DNA from: Bradyrhizobiaceae bacterium
GTDB taxonomy: Bacteria > Pseudomonadota > Alphaproteobacteria > Rhizobiales > Xanthobacteraceae
Direction of reading: 5' to 3'
Length of the DNA: 35,403 nucleotides
NCBI GenBank assembly: GCA_003963145.1
Contig: RXJJ01000003.1
Coordinates: forward strand, 1 to 35,403
Shown: positions 9,700 through 18,363 of the stretch, in pieces
Numbering within the stretch: the stretch's first letter is position 1
Layout of the letters: the number at the start of each line of letters is the position of its first letter
The notes under the pieces: model-generated
Told to the model about the DNA's origin: nothing
What the model saw: only the letters and a program-made list of their open reading frames with translations
Database searches by the model: none
Translations under genes and position numbers: made by a program

Positions 9700-10794
9700 A
9701 TGTCACGCCCCGTCCCGAAACCCGGCATTCTCGATATCGCGCCTTATGTGCCCGGCAAGAGCGGCGCCGGGCTGAGCGGACGCGTGTTCAAGCTGTCCGC
9801 CAACGAAGCGGCGCTTGGGCCGTCACCGAAGGCTGTCGAGGCTTTCAGGAATGGGGCCGGACATCTTGAGGACTATCCCGATGGGTCGGCGGGGCGACTA
9901 CGCGAGGCCATCGGTAGGACCTACGGCATCGACCCGGCGCAAATTGTGGTCGGCATCGGTTCGGGCGAATTGCTGCACTATCTTGCCAACATCTATCTCG
10001 GCCCCGGCGATGAGGCGATCCACACCACGCATGGGTTTTTGCTCTATCCCATCGCCACGCTGGCCAACGGAGCCACCAACGTGATCGCGGCGGAAAAGAA
10101 CCTGACGGCCGACGTGGATGCGATCCTGAAAGCGGTGACGTCGCGAACCAGGCTGGTGTGGCTGGCCAATCCGAACAATCCGACGGGCACTTACGTCTCG
10201 GCAAGCGAGGTGAAGCGGCTGCAGGCCAATCTGCCGCCGAACGTGCTGCTTGTGCTCGACGCAGCCTATGCGGATTTCGTCACCGCGGATGACTACGAGG
10301 CGGGACTCGAGCTGGTGAAGAACACCGAGAACACCGTGATGGCGCGGACATTCTCGAAAATTTACGGCCTTGCCGCCGCGCGTCTCGGGTTCATCTATGG
10401 CCCGGCGCATGTCATCGACGTGGTCAACCGCACCCGCGCGCCCTTCAACGCGAGCGGCCCCAGCATGCAGGCCGCCATCGCCGCGCTTGCCGATACCGCT
10501 CACTACGAGGCCGCGCGCTCGCATAACACGAAATGGCGGCAATGGCTGACCGACGAGGTCACCAAACTCGGCCTAAAGGTGACGCCGAGCGTGGCCAATT
10601 TCATCCTGATCAATTTCCCCGAGCAAAAGGGCAAAACAGCCGAGGATGCGGATGCGTTCCTCACAAAACGCGGATTGATCCTGCGCGCCGTGAAAGCCTA
10701 CAAGCTGCCGAATGCGCTGCGCCTCACCGTCGGCACCGAGGAAGCCAACCGGCTGGTCATCGACGCCTTGCGCGATTTTGTGAGTTCGACATGA
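9700..10794 (+). CDS. hisC: histidinol-phosphate / aromatic aminotransferase (HisC-like)
   Basis: PLP-dependent fold-I aminotransferase of 364 residues. Seen: [13 protein letters not shown] at the N-terminus, [11 protein letters not shown], the DAAYADF strand and the PLP lysine in [11 protein letters not shown], followed by the RLGF phosphate-binding arginine. HisC proteins transfer the amino group to imidazole-acetol phosphate and often also accept phenylpyruvate or hydroxyphenylpyruvate. Its place between chorismate mutase and prephenate dehydrogenase, away from other his genes, suggests the aromatic role here. ATG 9700 was chosen because [10 protein letters not shown] is the family N-terminus; the frame is open further upstream. 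Its last four bases overlap the next start codon (ATGA). Confidence 0.92.
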   Translation: MSRPVPKPGILDIAPYVPGKSGAGLSGRVFKLSANEAALGPSPKAVEAFRNGAGHLEDYPDGSAGRLREAIGRTYGIDPAQIVVGIGSGELLHYLANIYLGPGDEAIHTTHGFLLYPIATLANGATNVIAAEKNLTADVDAILKAVTSRTRLVWLANPNNPTGTYVSASEVKRLQANLPPNVLLVLDAAYADFVTADDYEAGLELVKNTENTVMARTFSKIYGLAAARLGFIYGPAHVIDVVNRTRAPFNASGPSMQAAIAALADTAHYEAARSHNTKWRQWLTDEVTKLGLKVTPSVANFILINFPEQKGKTAEDADAFLTKRGLILRAVKAYKLPNALRLTVGTEEANRLVIDALRDFVSST

Positions 10795-11729
10795 CAACCG
10801 TCCAGTTTCCGCGCGTCACCATCATCGGCCTCGGTCACATCGGCTCGTCGATCGCACGCGCCGTCAAGGAGCTTGGCCTCACGAGCGAGCTGGTGGTCAC
10901 TGATGGATCGCCCGCCATACGCCAGCGCGCGACTGAAATCCGACTCGGCGATCGCGTCGCGGAAACCAACGCAGGCGCGGTGAAGGATTCCGATCTTGTG
11001 ATCGTGTGCGTGCCGGTCGGAAATCTGGGCAAGGTCGCCGCCGAAATTGCTCCACATCTGAAGGCTGGTGCGATCGTGTCTGACGTTGGCTCGGTGAAGG
11101 GGCCGGTCGCGCGCGAAATGGCAGAGCATCTACCGAAGACCGTTCACTTCGTCCCGGCGCATCCCGTCGCTGGAACGGAAGACTCCGGACCGGACTCCGG
11201 CTTTGCTGAACTTTTTATCGACCGCTGGTGCATCCTGACGCCCTTGCCGGACGCAGACGCCGCCGCCGTCGAGAGACTGGCAACGCTCTGGCGCACCATC
11301 GGCGCCAATGTCGAGACGATGACGCCGGATCATCACGACCTGGTGCTGGCCGTCACCAGCCACCTGCCGCATCTGATCGCCTACACCATCGTCGGCACAG
11401 CGGATGAACTGGAAAACGTCACAGAGGCGGAAGTTCTGAAATTCTCGGCCGGCGGCTTCCGCGATTTTACCCGCATCGCCGCGTCCGACCCGACGATGTG
11501 GCGCGATATCTTCCTTGCCAACAAGGACGCCGTGCTGGAGATGCTAGGCACCTTTCAGGAGGATCTGTCGAAGCTCACGCGTGCGATCCGCCGCGGCGAT
11601 GGCGAGGCGCTGTTCGATCACTTTACCCGCACCCGCGCGATCCGCCGCGGCATCGTCAATCTCGGACAAGACGCCGCCGGCGCGAATTTCGGGCGACCGC
11701 ACGGCCAATTACCGCCGAAAAAGGACTGA
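10791..11729 (+). CDS. tyrC: prephenate/arogenate dehydrogenase family protein
   Basis: NAD(P)-dependent enzyme of tyrosine synthesis, 312 residues. A Rossmann motif GLGHIGSS sits at residues 13-20, followed by [16 protein letters not shown] and the [11 protein letters not shown] block typical of TyrA/TyrC proteins. The conserved helix pairs SHLPHLIAY and [10 protein letters not shown] are present, and no ACT domain or mutase domain is fused. The ATG overlaps the upstream stop by four bases, so it is translationally coupled to the aminotransferase. Its stop lies only three bases from the stop of the convergent DUF2125 gene. Prephenate versus arogenate preference cannot be read from the sequence. 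Confidence 0.92.
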   Translation: MTTVQFPRVTIIGLGHIGSSIARAVKELGLTSELVVTDGSPAIRQRATEIRLGDRVAETNAGAVKDSDLVIVCVPVGNLGKVAAEIAPHLKAGAIVSDVGSVKGPVAREMAEHLPKTVHFVPAHPVAGTEDSGPDSGFAELFIDRWCILTPLPDADAAAVERLATLWRTIGANVETMTPDHHDLVLAVTSHLPHLIAYTIVGTADELENVTEAEVLKFSAGGFRDFTRIAASDPTMWRDIFLANKDAVLEMLGTFQEDLSKLTRAIRRGDGEALFDHFTRTRAIRRGIVNLGQDAAGANFGRPHGQLPPKKD

Positions 11730-11732
11730 GCC

Positions 11733-12920
11733 TTAAAACAGCGCCGGCGTCTGTGCCACGCGCAACGGCCCAAGGACAATCGCCCCATCGACGAATTTAA
11801 GCTTGAAGGATCGCGCCGGACGATCCTCAAGGGTGGTCTGCTGACCGAGCAGATTGATTCCGGCGATCACACCCGCATTCGCATTCTTGCGCACGACATT
11901 GCCGAGTCCCGGAATCATCCGGTCGAGCGCACCGATCACCTTGTTGACATCCTGCGCATTGACGGATGGCGGCCTGTCCGGCGAGGTCTGCGCATTTTCC
12001 TCGAGCAGCTTGTCGATGCCGAGCGCGGGAACAAGACGCTCGAAACCGGCAATGGTGGTTTGCAGTTCGCCCTCAAGATAACCAGTTGGCGTCAGGCCGA
12101 GCGATCCGCTGGCGACGACGATGGTGTCGCCCTGCTGCACGCGCGACTGGCTGAAATCGATCCGTCCGCCCGCCTGCTGAATCTCGCGGAACCGCGCCGG
12201 CCATGATTTCGGCGAGAAATCCTTCAGCCCGCGCAACTGGGCCCTGATATCCGCGTCGAACGGATCGGCCAGCAGCGGATGGAAGCCTTGAACGCTGGCG
12301 GCGTTCGTTTGAAACACGGTTTCGATCACCGGACTGTCGGATGTCGTGCCATCCACGACGCGCAAGTGCCATTCCACATGTTTCGCCCGCACGAGAGGGC
12401 TCTGTCCGCCGCTGTTTACAAGATCAATGGCCGGATCGTTGAACTCCATCGAAACCCGCTGGGGTATCGAAGGCAAGCCACCGGCACTGGCATGACCGAG
12501 GCTCCAGTTGGCGACGGCAAACGCAGGTTGCCCGCTCTCGGCGACGGTAACCGGCCCCTTGAACTCGGCAATCACGCGCGTGGGATCGTAAACCTGGGTG
12601 ACGGCGAGAATTTCCTCAAGCCGCGCCGTAAGCGGCACGTGCGAGGCAAGTTGCGCAGCGGTCTGCCCAGTCAGCGAGATCACCGGCTTTTCGCATCTCA
12701 CTTCAAGACGGAACGGAAAACCCGCAACGCCGCGCTCGGAACATTCGTATGTGCGGCCGGATTTCGCTTCCCGCATACGCCAGCCGTCGAACTTCTCGTC
12801 AACCTGCGAGGCAGCGTAAAACCAGAACGCGCTCCAGAGCGCGGCGAGCATAAAGAACAGGGCGGGCGCGACGAAAATCGGCCACCGGCGATGTCGAGGT
12901 TCAAGAGGGAGCGGATTCAT
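11733..12920 (-). CDS. DUF2125 domain-containing membrane-anchored protein
   Basis: A 395-residue protein of unknown function. A basic N-terminus (about 12 residues) precedes one membrane segment (IFVAPALFFMLAALWSAFWF); the rest would be periplasmic. The motif YECSERGVAGFPFRLEVRCEKP (given here in pieces: a cysteine pair around GFPFRL) is the DUF2125 signature, and the long repetitive beta-rich body resembles AsmA/YdgA-type folds. The N-terminal ATG follows a short intergenic stretch shared with the divergent ChaC-like gene. It sits among envelope genes, which hints at an envelope role only by association. Confidence 0.85.
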   Translation of the reverse strand: MNPLPLEPRHRRWPIFVAPALFFMLAALWSAFWFYAASQVDEKFDGWRMREAKSGRTYECSERGVAGFPFRLEVRCEKPVISLTGQTAAQLASHVPLTARLEEILAVTQVYDPTRVIAEFKGPVTVAESGQPAFAVANWSLGHASAGGLPSIPQRVSMEFNDPAIDLVNSGGQSPLVRAKHVEWHLRVVDGTTSDSPVIETVFQTNAASVQGFHPLLADPFDADIRAQLRGLKDFSPKSWPARFREIQQAGGRIDFSQSRVQQGDTIVVASGSLGLTPTGYLEGELQTTIAGFERLVPALGIDKLLEENAQTSPDRPPSVNAQDVNKVIGALDRMIPGLGNVVRKNANAGVIAGINLLGQQTTLEDRPARSFKLKFVDGAIVLGPLRVAQTPALF

Positions 12921-13029
12921 CGGAGCGCTAAATCATCCGAATTTGGCATTTGAAAGATGCAGTGATCGCTTCAATCGGGCTTGAAGTCCAGTTGCATGCG
13001 CTAGATTATTGGTCCGGAAGGCAAGATTC

Positions 13030-13608
13030 ATGGCGACGCGGTCTCTCGATTTCTCGGATCTACCTGAGGGTGACTTGTGGGTGTTCGGCTACGGTTCGCT
13101 GATGTGGCGTCCCGGGTTCGACTATCTTGAGGAAGTTCCCGCCCGCCTGATCGGCGAACATCGTGCCCTGTGCGTATATTCCATCAATCACCGCGGCACC
13201 CATGAAAAGCCCGGCCTGGTCCTCGGGCTCGATCGTGGCGGCGCGTGCCAGGGCATCGCGTTCCGTGTCGCCGAGGCGCTGCGCGCCGAAACGCTGGCTT
13301 ATCTGCGCCAGCGCGAACAGGTCACCGGCGTCTATCGGGAAGTTATGCGTTCGGTCTGGCTCGAAGATGACGCACGCCGCCGCGTTCGTGCACTGACCTA
13401 TGTGGTCGACCGTAGTCACCCGCAATATACCGGCCCGCTCTCCATCGAGGAGCAGTTCCGTTACGTCGCTCACAGCCACGGCAAGTCCGGTCCCAACCGC
13501 GACTATGTCATATCGACCGTGAAAGCGCTCGAGGCGCGCGGATGCCGCGATCCGCACCTTCATCATCTCGCCGCGCTGCTGCAGGGCGATACCCTGATGC
13601 ATCGGTGA
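13030..13608 (+). CDS. gamma-glutamylcyclotransferase, ChaC-like
   Basis: Cytosolic enzyme of 192 residues that likely releases 5-oxoproline from gamma-glutamyl peptides such as glutathione. The substrate-binding motif VFGYGSLMWRPGF is at residues 17-29, followed by the CVYSINHRGT strand and LGLDRGGACQGIAFRV. The glutamate in RQREQVTGVYRE is the candidate catalytic acid. ATG 13030 is chosen over the upstream TTG (13009) because GGAAGG lies eight bases before it. A weak promoter match (TTGAAG, 17 nt, GATTAT) lies at 12981-13009. It ends three bases from the stop of the convergent plsC. Confidence 0.9.
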   Translation: MATRSLDFSDLPEGDLWVFGYGSLMWRPGFDYLEEVPARLIGEHRALCVYSINHRGTHEKPGLVLGLDRGGACQGIAFRVAEALRAETLAYLRQREQVTGVYREVMRSVWLEDDARRRVRALTYVVDRSHPQYTGPLSIEEQFRYVAHSHGKSGPNRDYVISTVKALEARGCRDPHLHHLAALLQGDTLMHR

Positions 13609-13611
13609 CCT

Positions 13612-14388
13612 TCAGGCCGTGGCCGGGCGGATATCCGTCGCGGAAAATCCCAGTAGCCGTCTCTGCTCTTCCCTGGCGTCTTCAACCAGCCGCGCCGTCG
13701 CCGTTTCGATGTCGGCGGAAACTCGTTTTGTGAATTCGTCGCGCGACAGGCCGGGCGCGATCGGATCGAGAAATTCTATTACGATCGTGCCCGGGTAACG
13801 CAGGAAACTCCGGCGCGGCCAGAACATGCCGGCGTTGAGCGCGACCGGAATGCAGGTGACGCCGCATGTGACGTAGATCTGGCTGACGCCCGATTTATAG
13901 TCCGGAGGAGCACCGACTGGCATCCGCGTACCTTCGGGGAAAATTATCAGCTGTCTGCCCCGGCGCACCTCGTCGCGCGCCCGTTTGAACACCTCGATCA
14001 GCGCCCGCCCGCCAGCGCCGCGATTGACGCCGATCATGTTGGCCTTGCTGAGATACCAGCCGAAAAATGGCAGCAACAAAAGCTCGCGTTTAAGAATGTA
14101 GAGCGGCTGCCTGAAGAATTGCAGCAGCGCGAACGTCTCCCATGTCGACTGGTGTTTCGCCGCCACCAGCAGCGGCCCCTCGGGGATTTTCTCCATTCCC
14201 CGGTATTCGACCTTCGTGCCGCACACAATGCGCATCCAGAAGATACTTGTCCGGCCCCAGTTCTTCGCGATCCAGACAACGCCCCAGCGCGGCATCGCAT
14301 AGGTTGGAAGCCCGAGCAAAATCCAGAATGCCAGATTGAGATAAAATACGACCTGGTAAATCAGTGAGCGAGCGAACAACAAGGCCAT
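13612..14388 (-). CDS. plsC: 1-acyl-sn-glycerol-3-phosphate acyltransferase (PlsC family)
   Basis: Inner-membrane acyltransferase of 258 residues that makes phosphatidic acid from lysophosphatidic acid. N-terminal hydrophobic segments (FARSLIYQVVFYLNLAFWILLGL) anchor it. Acyltransferase block I reads AKHQSTWE, that is HX4E rather than the textbook HX4D; block III is FPEGTRMP and block IV CIPVALN. The frame stays open into the preceding gene, but ATG 14388 has a GGAT upstream and gives the expected N-terminus, 11 bp after the ydcF-like stop. It ends the ftsE-ftsX-ydcF-plsC run. Confidence 0.9.
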   Translation of the reverse strand: MALLFARSLIYQVVFYLNLAFWILLGLPTYAMPRWGVVWIAKNWGRTSIFWMRIVCGTKVEYRGMEKIPEGPLLVAAKHQSTWETFALLQFFRQPLYILKRELLLLPFFGWYLSKANMIGVNRGAGGRALIEVFKRARDEVRRGRQLIIFPEGTRMPVGAPPDYKSGVSQIYVTCGVTCIPVALNAGMFWPRRSFLRYPGTIVIEFLDPIAPGLSRDEFTKRVSADIETATARLVEDAREEQRRLLGFSATDIRPATA

Positions 14389-14399
14389 TCCAAATCCGA

Positions 14400-15131
14400 T
14401 CAGTTGGCGAACGCCGTCGCGTGCCGGCTCGTTGCCTCGCCCGCCGGCTGATCGGCGCTCTCCGGGACGAGATCGAAGCCGAGATCGGCAAACCGGACGC
14501 GCACTTCCGCTGCGACATATTTGACATATTCCGATAGCAGCAACCTTAGCGCGGCACCGCTCTGCCACCACGGCTCATCATGCCATTTGTCGCCGATCAC
14601 TGGATAAAAAATCAAATCCATGTCGGGCATCGCATGTGACAATTCCACCATTGCGCGCGGCATATGATAATTCGACGTCACCACGATCAGCGAGTGGAAG
14701 CCGCGCTCCACCATCCAGCGCCGCGTTTCGGTCGCGTTGCTTCTGGTATTGACCGCCGACCGGTCGAGATCGACGCAGCAGGACAAAAGCGCGTGGGTAT
14801 CGGGCAGCGAACGCAGGATATCATTGGCGCCGTTGGCAGGATGAACGCCGGAAATCAGAAGCCGCTTGCCGTAACCCTCCGCGAGCAAGTCCATCGCATC
14901 GGAAATACGCGACGAACCGCCGGTCAGCACGACGATACCATCCGCCTTGCGCGACGGGCGCTGTTCTTCCGAGCGCATCTGGGAAACGAACCAGATGAAG
15001 CCGCCAACCGCCGCAATGACCACAACCGAGAAGAACTTGACAAAACCAAGCCCGGACCGCCGGCCCGGCCGCCGTCTGACAGCGGCGCCCGAACGGCCCT
15101 TGGTCCCGCCTGGATCAGCCTCGACGATCAT
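14400..15131 (-). CDS. YdcF/ElyC-like DUF218 membrane protein
   Basis: About 243 residues with a basic N-terminus (RRRPGRRSG), one transmembrane helix (FFSVVVIAAVGGFIWFV) and a DUF218 domain: GIVVLTGGSSRISDA, the LLISGVHP strand, and VVTSNYHMPRAM. DUF218 proteins such as ElyC and SanA act in envelope integrity in enterobacteria; the chemistry is not established. ATG 15131 is preferred to an in-frame TTG at 15215 because the conserved N-terminus begins there. It lies between ftsX (87 bp upstream) and plsC (11 bp downstream) and is probably in the same operon. Confidence 0.85.
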   Translation of the reverse strand: MIVEADPGGTKGRSGAAVRRRPGRRSGLGFVKFFSVVVIAAVGGFIWFVSQMRSEEQRPSRKADGIVVLTGGSSRISDAMDLLAEGYGKRLLISGVHPANGANDILRSLPDTHALLSCCVDLDRSAVNTRSNATETRRWMVERGFHSLIVVTSNYHMPRAMVELSHAMPDMDLIFYPVIGDKWHDEPWWQSGAALRLLLSEYVKYVAAEVRVRFADLGFDLVPESADQPAGEATSRHATAFAN

Positions 15132-15218
15132 TCCTATTCCATGGTCCCTGACGTGGTGCTCCGCGAGCTGCGGAACGGACTTTATTGCATACCGGGGCCC
15201 TGCGCGAGGCTCCAAAAC

Positions 15219-16157
15219 CTAGTCGATATCGTCGAGTGTTGCGAACAAGGTGCGCCGGGACGTCCAGGCCGTAACCGCCGCAATCAGCATGGCTTGCGCC
15301 GCCAGCACAAGATAGCCGGACGCGGGAAGCGCGAATGTACCGAGCAGGGCGGCGAACTGGTCGCCGACCGGCGTTCCGGAAAACCAGCTTGCGATCGATT
15401 CCGAAAAGCCGAACACCAGCATGGCCGCGATGCCGCCGATCAGGCCGCCTTCGAGACCCAGACGCAAAAAATGCCGCAGGAAACGATTGGCGATGTAGCG
15501 ATCCTGCGCACCGACGAAGTGCAGTACCTCGATGATAGGCCGGTTGGCCGCCATCGCGCCGCGGGTCGCGAACGACACCGAGATCACCGTGGCGACGATC
15601 ACCAGCAGCAGAATGCCCGTTCCCGCCAGCACAATGGCGCCGGTCATCGAACGCATCCGCTCGATCCATTCTCTATGGTCATCGACGCTCGCGGCAGGCA
15701 CCGCTTGTGACAGCTTCTGGCGTAACCCTGCGACATTGAACGGCTGCCCAGGCACGACGCGGGCGACGATAATACGGGGCACCGGAAGATCGTCGAGCGA
15801 AAGGCCGCTGCCAAGCCACGGCTCCAGCAGGCGCGAGGATTCCTCCTTGCTGAAAGGCCGTACATCCAGAATACCGCTTTCCGTGCGCGCGATATCGGCC
15901 GCGCTTTTGACGTCCTTTTCCAGGTCGCGGCCGCTAGCGGGGCGGACCTGAATGGTGATCTCGCTTGCGACATCGGATTGCCATTCGCTGGCGGACGCAC
16001 GCACCAGCAACACGATGCCGGTCGTGATCGAGGCCAGGAACGTCATGATCGCAACCACCACGATCAACGCCCGTCCCGAAATCGAACCGCGCGGGACGAT
16101 CGACGACACGTTCCGCGCTCGCGGATCCGCTTGGCCGTAATCGGCGTCATCCATCAT
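15219..16157 (-). CDS. ftsX: cell-division permease FtsX
   Basis: Membrane partner of FtsE, 312 residues. Four membrane segments are visible: one at about 30-52 (ALIVVVAIMTFLASITTGIVLL), then a periplasmic domain of some 120 residues, then three near the C-terminus (GAIVLAGTGILLLVIVATVI; LEGGLIGGIAAMLVFGF; GYLVLAAQAMLIAAVTAW). That is the FtsX topology. FtsEX transmits ATP hydrolysis in the cytoplasm to peptidoglycan hydrolases or their activators outside. The N-terminal cytoplasmic tail is acidic (MMDDADYG). It lies 53 bp after ftsE, with a small inverted repeat in the gap. Confidence 0.93.
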   Translation of the reverse strand: MMDDADYGQADPRARNVSSIVPRGSISGRALIVVVAIMTFLASITTGIVLLVRASASEWQSDVASEITIQVRPASGRDLEKDVKSAADIARTESGILDVRPFSKEESSRLLEPWLGSGLSLDDLPVPRIIVARVVPGQPFNVAGLRQKLSQAVPAASVDDHREWIERMRSMTGAIVLAGTGILLLVIVATVISVSFATRGAMAANRPIIEVLHFVGAQDRYIANRFLRHFLRLGLEGGLIGGIAAMLVFGFSESIASWFSGTPVGDQFAALLGTFALPASGYLVLAAQAMLIAAVTAWTSRRTLFATLDDID

Positions 16158-16190
16158 GGCGTAAAATCCATAACCGGTGAAAAGACTGCG

Positions 16191-16205
16191 AGCGGAATTT
16201 CCGCT
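16191..16205. repeat. inverted repeat in the ftsE-ftsX gap
   Basis: AGCGGAA-T-TTCCGCT, perfect 7-bp arms around one base, between the ftsE stop and the ftsX start. In RNA, its tight spacing would force a somewhat larger loop. It could modulate the ratio of the two subunits; no T-run follows it. Confidence 0.4.
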
Positions 16206-16210
16206 TTCGC

Positions 16211-16870
16211 CTAGTCATAGATATGCAGCCGCGATTCATGCAGCACCATGCGCCGCGCATCATATTGGTCCATCAGGGCAATATCGTGGGTCGCGATAAT
16301 GACGGCGGTGCCGCTCTTGTTCAACTGAATGAACAGATTGAGCAGGCGTCTGGCCAGCGAAGGGTCGACGTTTCCGGTCGGCTCGTCCGCCAACAGAAGT
16401 TGCGGGCGTGCAATCACCGCGCGGGCAATGGCGGCGCGCTGCTTCTCGCCGCCGGAGAGAACCGGCGGCAGCGCGTCCATGCGTTCGCCGAGACCCACCC
16501 ATTTGAGCAGGTCGATCACTTCCTTGCGGTAGCTGGATTCGTCGCGGCCCATGACGCGGAACGGCAGCGCGACATTCTCATAGGTCGTCATGTGATCGAG
16601 CAGACGGAAATCCTGCAGCACGATGCCGATGCGCGCGCGCAGATCGGCCCTCGCATTCTTGTCCAGCAGCGACACGTCCTGACCGAACAGGTTGACCAGC
16701 CCGCGCGTCGGCCGCAGCGACAAAAACAGCATGCGCAGCAGCGAGGTCTTGCCCGCGCCGGAGGGGCCGGTGAGAAACTGGAAGGAATGCGCGGGAATCT
16801 GGAACGTGAGATCGCGCAGGATCTCCGGGCCAAGTCCGTAGCGCAAGCCGACATTTTCGAACCGGACCAA
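16211..16870 (-). CDS. ftsE: cell-division ATP-binding protein FtsE
   Basis: ABC ATPase of 219 residues that drives FtsX. Walker A GPSGAGKTS, Q-loop in VLQDFRLLD, signature LSGGEKQR, Walker B LLLADEPTGN and switch histidine in IATHD are all intact. The start codon is TTG, supported by GGAG six bases upstream and by the family N-terminus (MVRFENVGLRYG). First gene of the ftsE-ftsX-ydcF-plsC run and divergent from the zinc-ribbon gene over a 173-bp gap, where no convincing promoter was seen. Confidence 0.95.
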   Translation of the reverse strand: MVRFENVGLRYGLGPEILRDLTFQIPAHSFQFLTGPSGAGKTSLLRMLFLSLRPTRGLVNLFGQDVSLLDKNARADLRARIGIVLQDFRLLDHMTTYENVALPFRVMGRDESSYRKEVIDLLKWVGLGERMDALPPVLSGGEKQRAAIARAVIARPQLLLADEPTGNVDPSLARRLLNLFIQLNKSGTAVIIATHDIALMDQYDARRMVLHESRLHIYD

Positions 16871-17043
16871 GATCAGCTCCGTTCGGGCAAAGAGCCGCCA
16901 CCGGCGAAAGCCGCCGAAGCGACTATCGTCATTTTCGGTCTTGCGGCCGTTATGGTTTCCGATTCGTTAACGGACGGCTTGTAGGGTCGGGCAGGCTTCA
17001 ATTCAGGGCTCACTTGTTCAGGACCAATTTGGCGATTCGTCCC

Positions 17044-17976
17044 ATGCAGATCACTTGCCCCCATTGTACAACATCCTACACGGTCGATCCGGCCAAATTC
17101 GGTCCTGCCGGCCGCACCGTGCGGTGCGCGCGCTGCCAGGAAACCTGGCTCGCCCGGCCCCAGCAAATGGCATTTGCCGCAGCGGCGCGGGATCATGCCG
17201 GCGATACCGGACAAGATGTTGAGGGCGCGGCATGGCAGCGCGACCCGCCGGCCGATTGGCAAGACGATCAGCACGTTAACGCCGCCCACGGCACCCTCCA
17301 CGAGACGCCGCATATCGAAAGCCCTTCCATCTCGGCGGATTGGGGCGTTTCGGACGAGGACAGAACAGGCGGCATGGCGTCCAACGACGGCTGGGCGGAC
17401 GAGCCCGTCCCCGTCAAAGGTGTTAAATGGTTCAGCGCCCTTGGCCGCCTCACATACATCTTCGGGAAAACGCCGGCGATTCCCAAAATCGTAAACCTGT
17501 CCGGCCGCGCGCAACTGCCTCGCCGCCTGACGGATAAAATCACGTTGTCCCGAGCCTGCATGGCCATGGGGGCCGTGGTGCTGGCGTTGATCGTCTGCCG
17601 CTCGGAGGTGGTGCGTTTTATGCCGCAAACCGCGACATTCTTCAAAATGGCGGGCCTCGGCGTCAATTTGCGTGGCCTGACCTTCGAGGACGTCAAGATC
17701 ACCAGCGAGACCGTCAATGGCAAACCCGTTCTGGTGATCGAGGGCGCCATCGCCAGCGCAACCGCAAAACCGGTCGAATTGCCCCGCCTGCGTTTCAGCG
17801 TGCGCGACGAACAGGGCTCGGACATTTATTCCTGGAACTCTGTGCTGGAACAGCCTGTTCTCAATCCCGGAGAAAAAGTCTGGTTCAAATCCCGGCTCGC
17901 GTCCCCACCAGCCGAGGGCCGGGAAATCGCGGTGCGGTTTTTCCAGCGGCGTGATGTTGTCGCCGGGGGCGCGTGA
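17044..17976 (+). CDS. MJ0042-type zinc-ribbon membrane protein
   Basis: 310 residues, function unknown. The N-terminus is a zinc ribbon of the MJ0042 family: CPHC at residues 5-8 and CARC some 20 residues later, giving four cysteine ligands. A polar, probably disordered stretch follows, then one membrane helix (ACMAMGAVVLALIVCR, near residue 180) and a C-terminal beta-rich domain like DUF3426 (FEDVKITSETVNGKPVLVIEG). The ribbon would face the cytoplasm and the rest the periplasm. ATG 17044 puts the ribbon at the very N-terminus as in relatives. Its stop codon shares one base with the cpdR start (TGATG). Confidence 0.85.
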   Translation: MQITCPHCTTSYTVDPAKFGPAGRTVRCARCQETWLARPQQMAFAAAARDHAGDTGQDVEGAAWQRDPPADWQDDQHVNAAHGTLHETPHIESPSISADWGVSDEDRTGGMASNDGWADEPVPVKGVKWFSALGRLTYIFGKTPAIPKIVNLSGRAQLPRRLTDKITLSRACMAMGAVVLALIVCRSEVVRFMPQTATFFKMAGLGVNLRGLTFEDVKITSETVNGKPVLVIEGAIASATAKPVELPRLRFSVRDEQGSDIYSWNSVLEQPVLNPGEKVWFKSRLASPPAEGREIAVRFFQRRDVVAGGA

Positions 17977-18353
17977 TGGCACGCATTCTGATCGCGGATG
18001 ACGAAGAATCGATGCGCCAGCTCGTGGCGCGCGCCATTGCGATGGACGGCCACGAGATTGTCACCGCGCAGGACGGAGCTGAAGCACTCGACATCATCTC
18101 CGGCGAAAACGGAGCTTTCGATCTGCTGCTGACCGACATCAAGATGCCGGTGATGGACGGCATCGCGCTGTCGCTGGCCGTGGCGCGCGACTTTCCCACA
18201 CTGACGATTCTTCTAATGACGGGCTTTGCCGATCAGCGCGAGCGGGCATCGGGCCTTAACGCCATCGTCCACGATGTCGTCACCAAGCCCTTCGCCGTGG
18301 CCGATATCCGCACAGCGGTGGCCGACGCACTGGCTTCAAGACCCAAACAATAA
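17976..18353 (+). CDS. cpdR: single-domain response regulator CpdR
   Basis: 125-residue receiver with no output domain. Acidic pocket in ILIADDEES, phosphoacceptor aspartate in LLLTDIKMPVMDG, the threonine in ILLMTGFADQRERA and the lysine in VVTKPF are in place. The TGFADQRERA and HDVVTKPF blocks mark CpdR, the cell-cycle adaptor that, when unphosphorylated, directs ClpXP to selected substrates in alphaproteobacteria. Phosphate would arrive through CckA-ChpT, not encoded here. ATG 17976 overlaps the upstream stop by one base. Convergent with the TIGR02302 gene, only 10 bp apart. Confidence 0.93.
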   Translation: MARILIADDEESMRQLVARAIAMDGHEIVTAQDGAEALDIISGENGAFDLLLTDIKMPVMDGIALSLAVARDFPTLTILLMTGFADQRERASGLNAIVHDVVTKPFAVADIRTAVADALASRPKQ

Positions 18354-18363
18354 TCAGAGAAGA

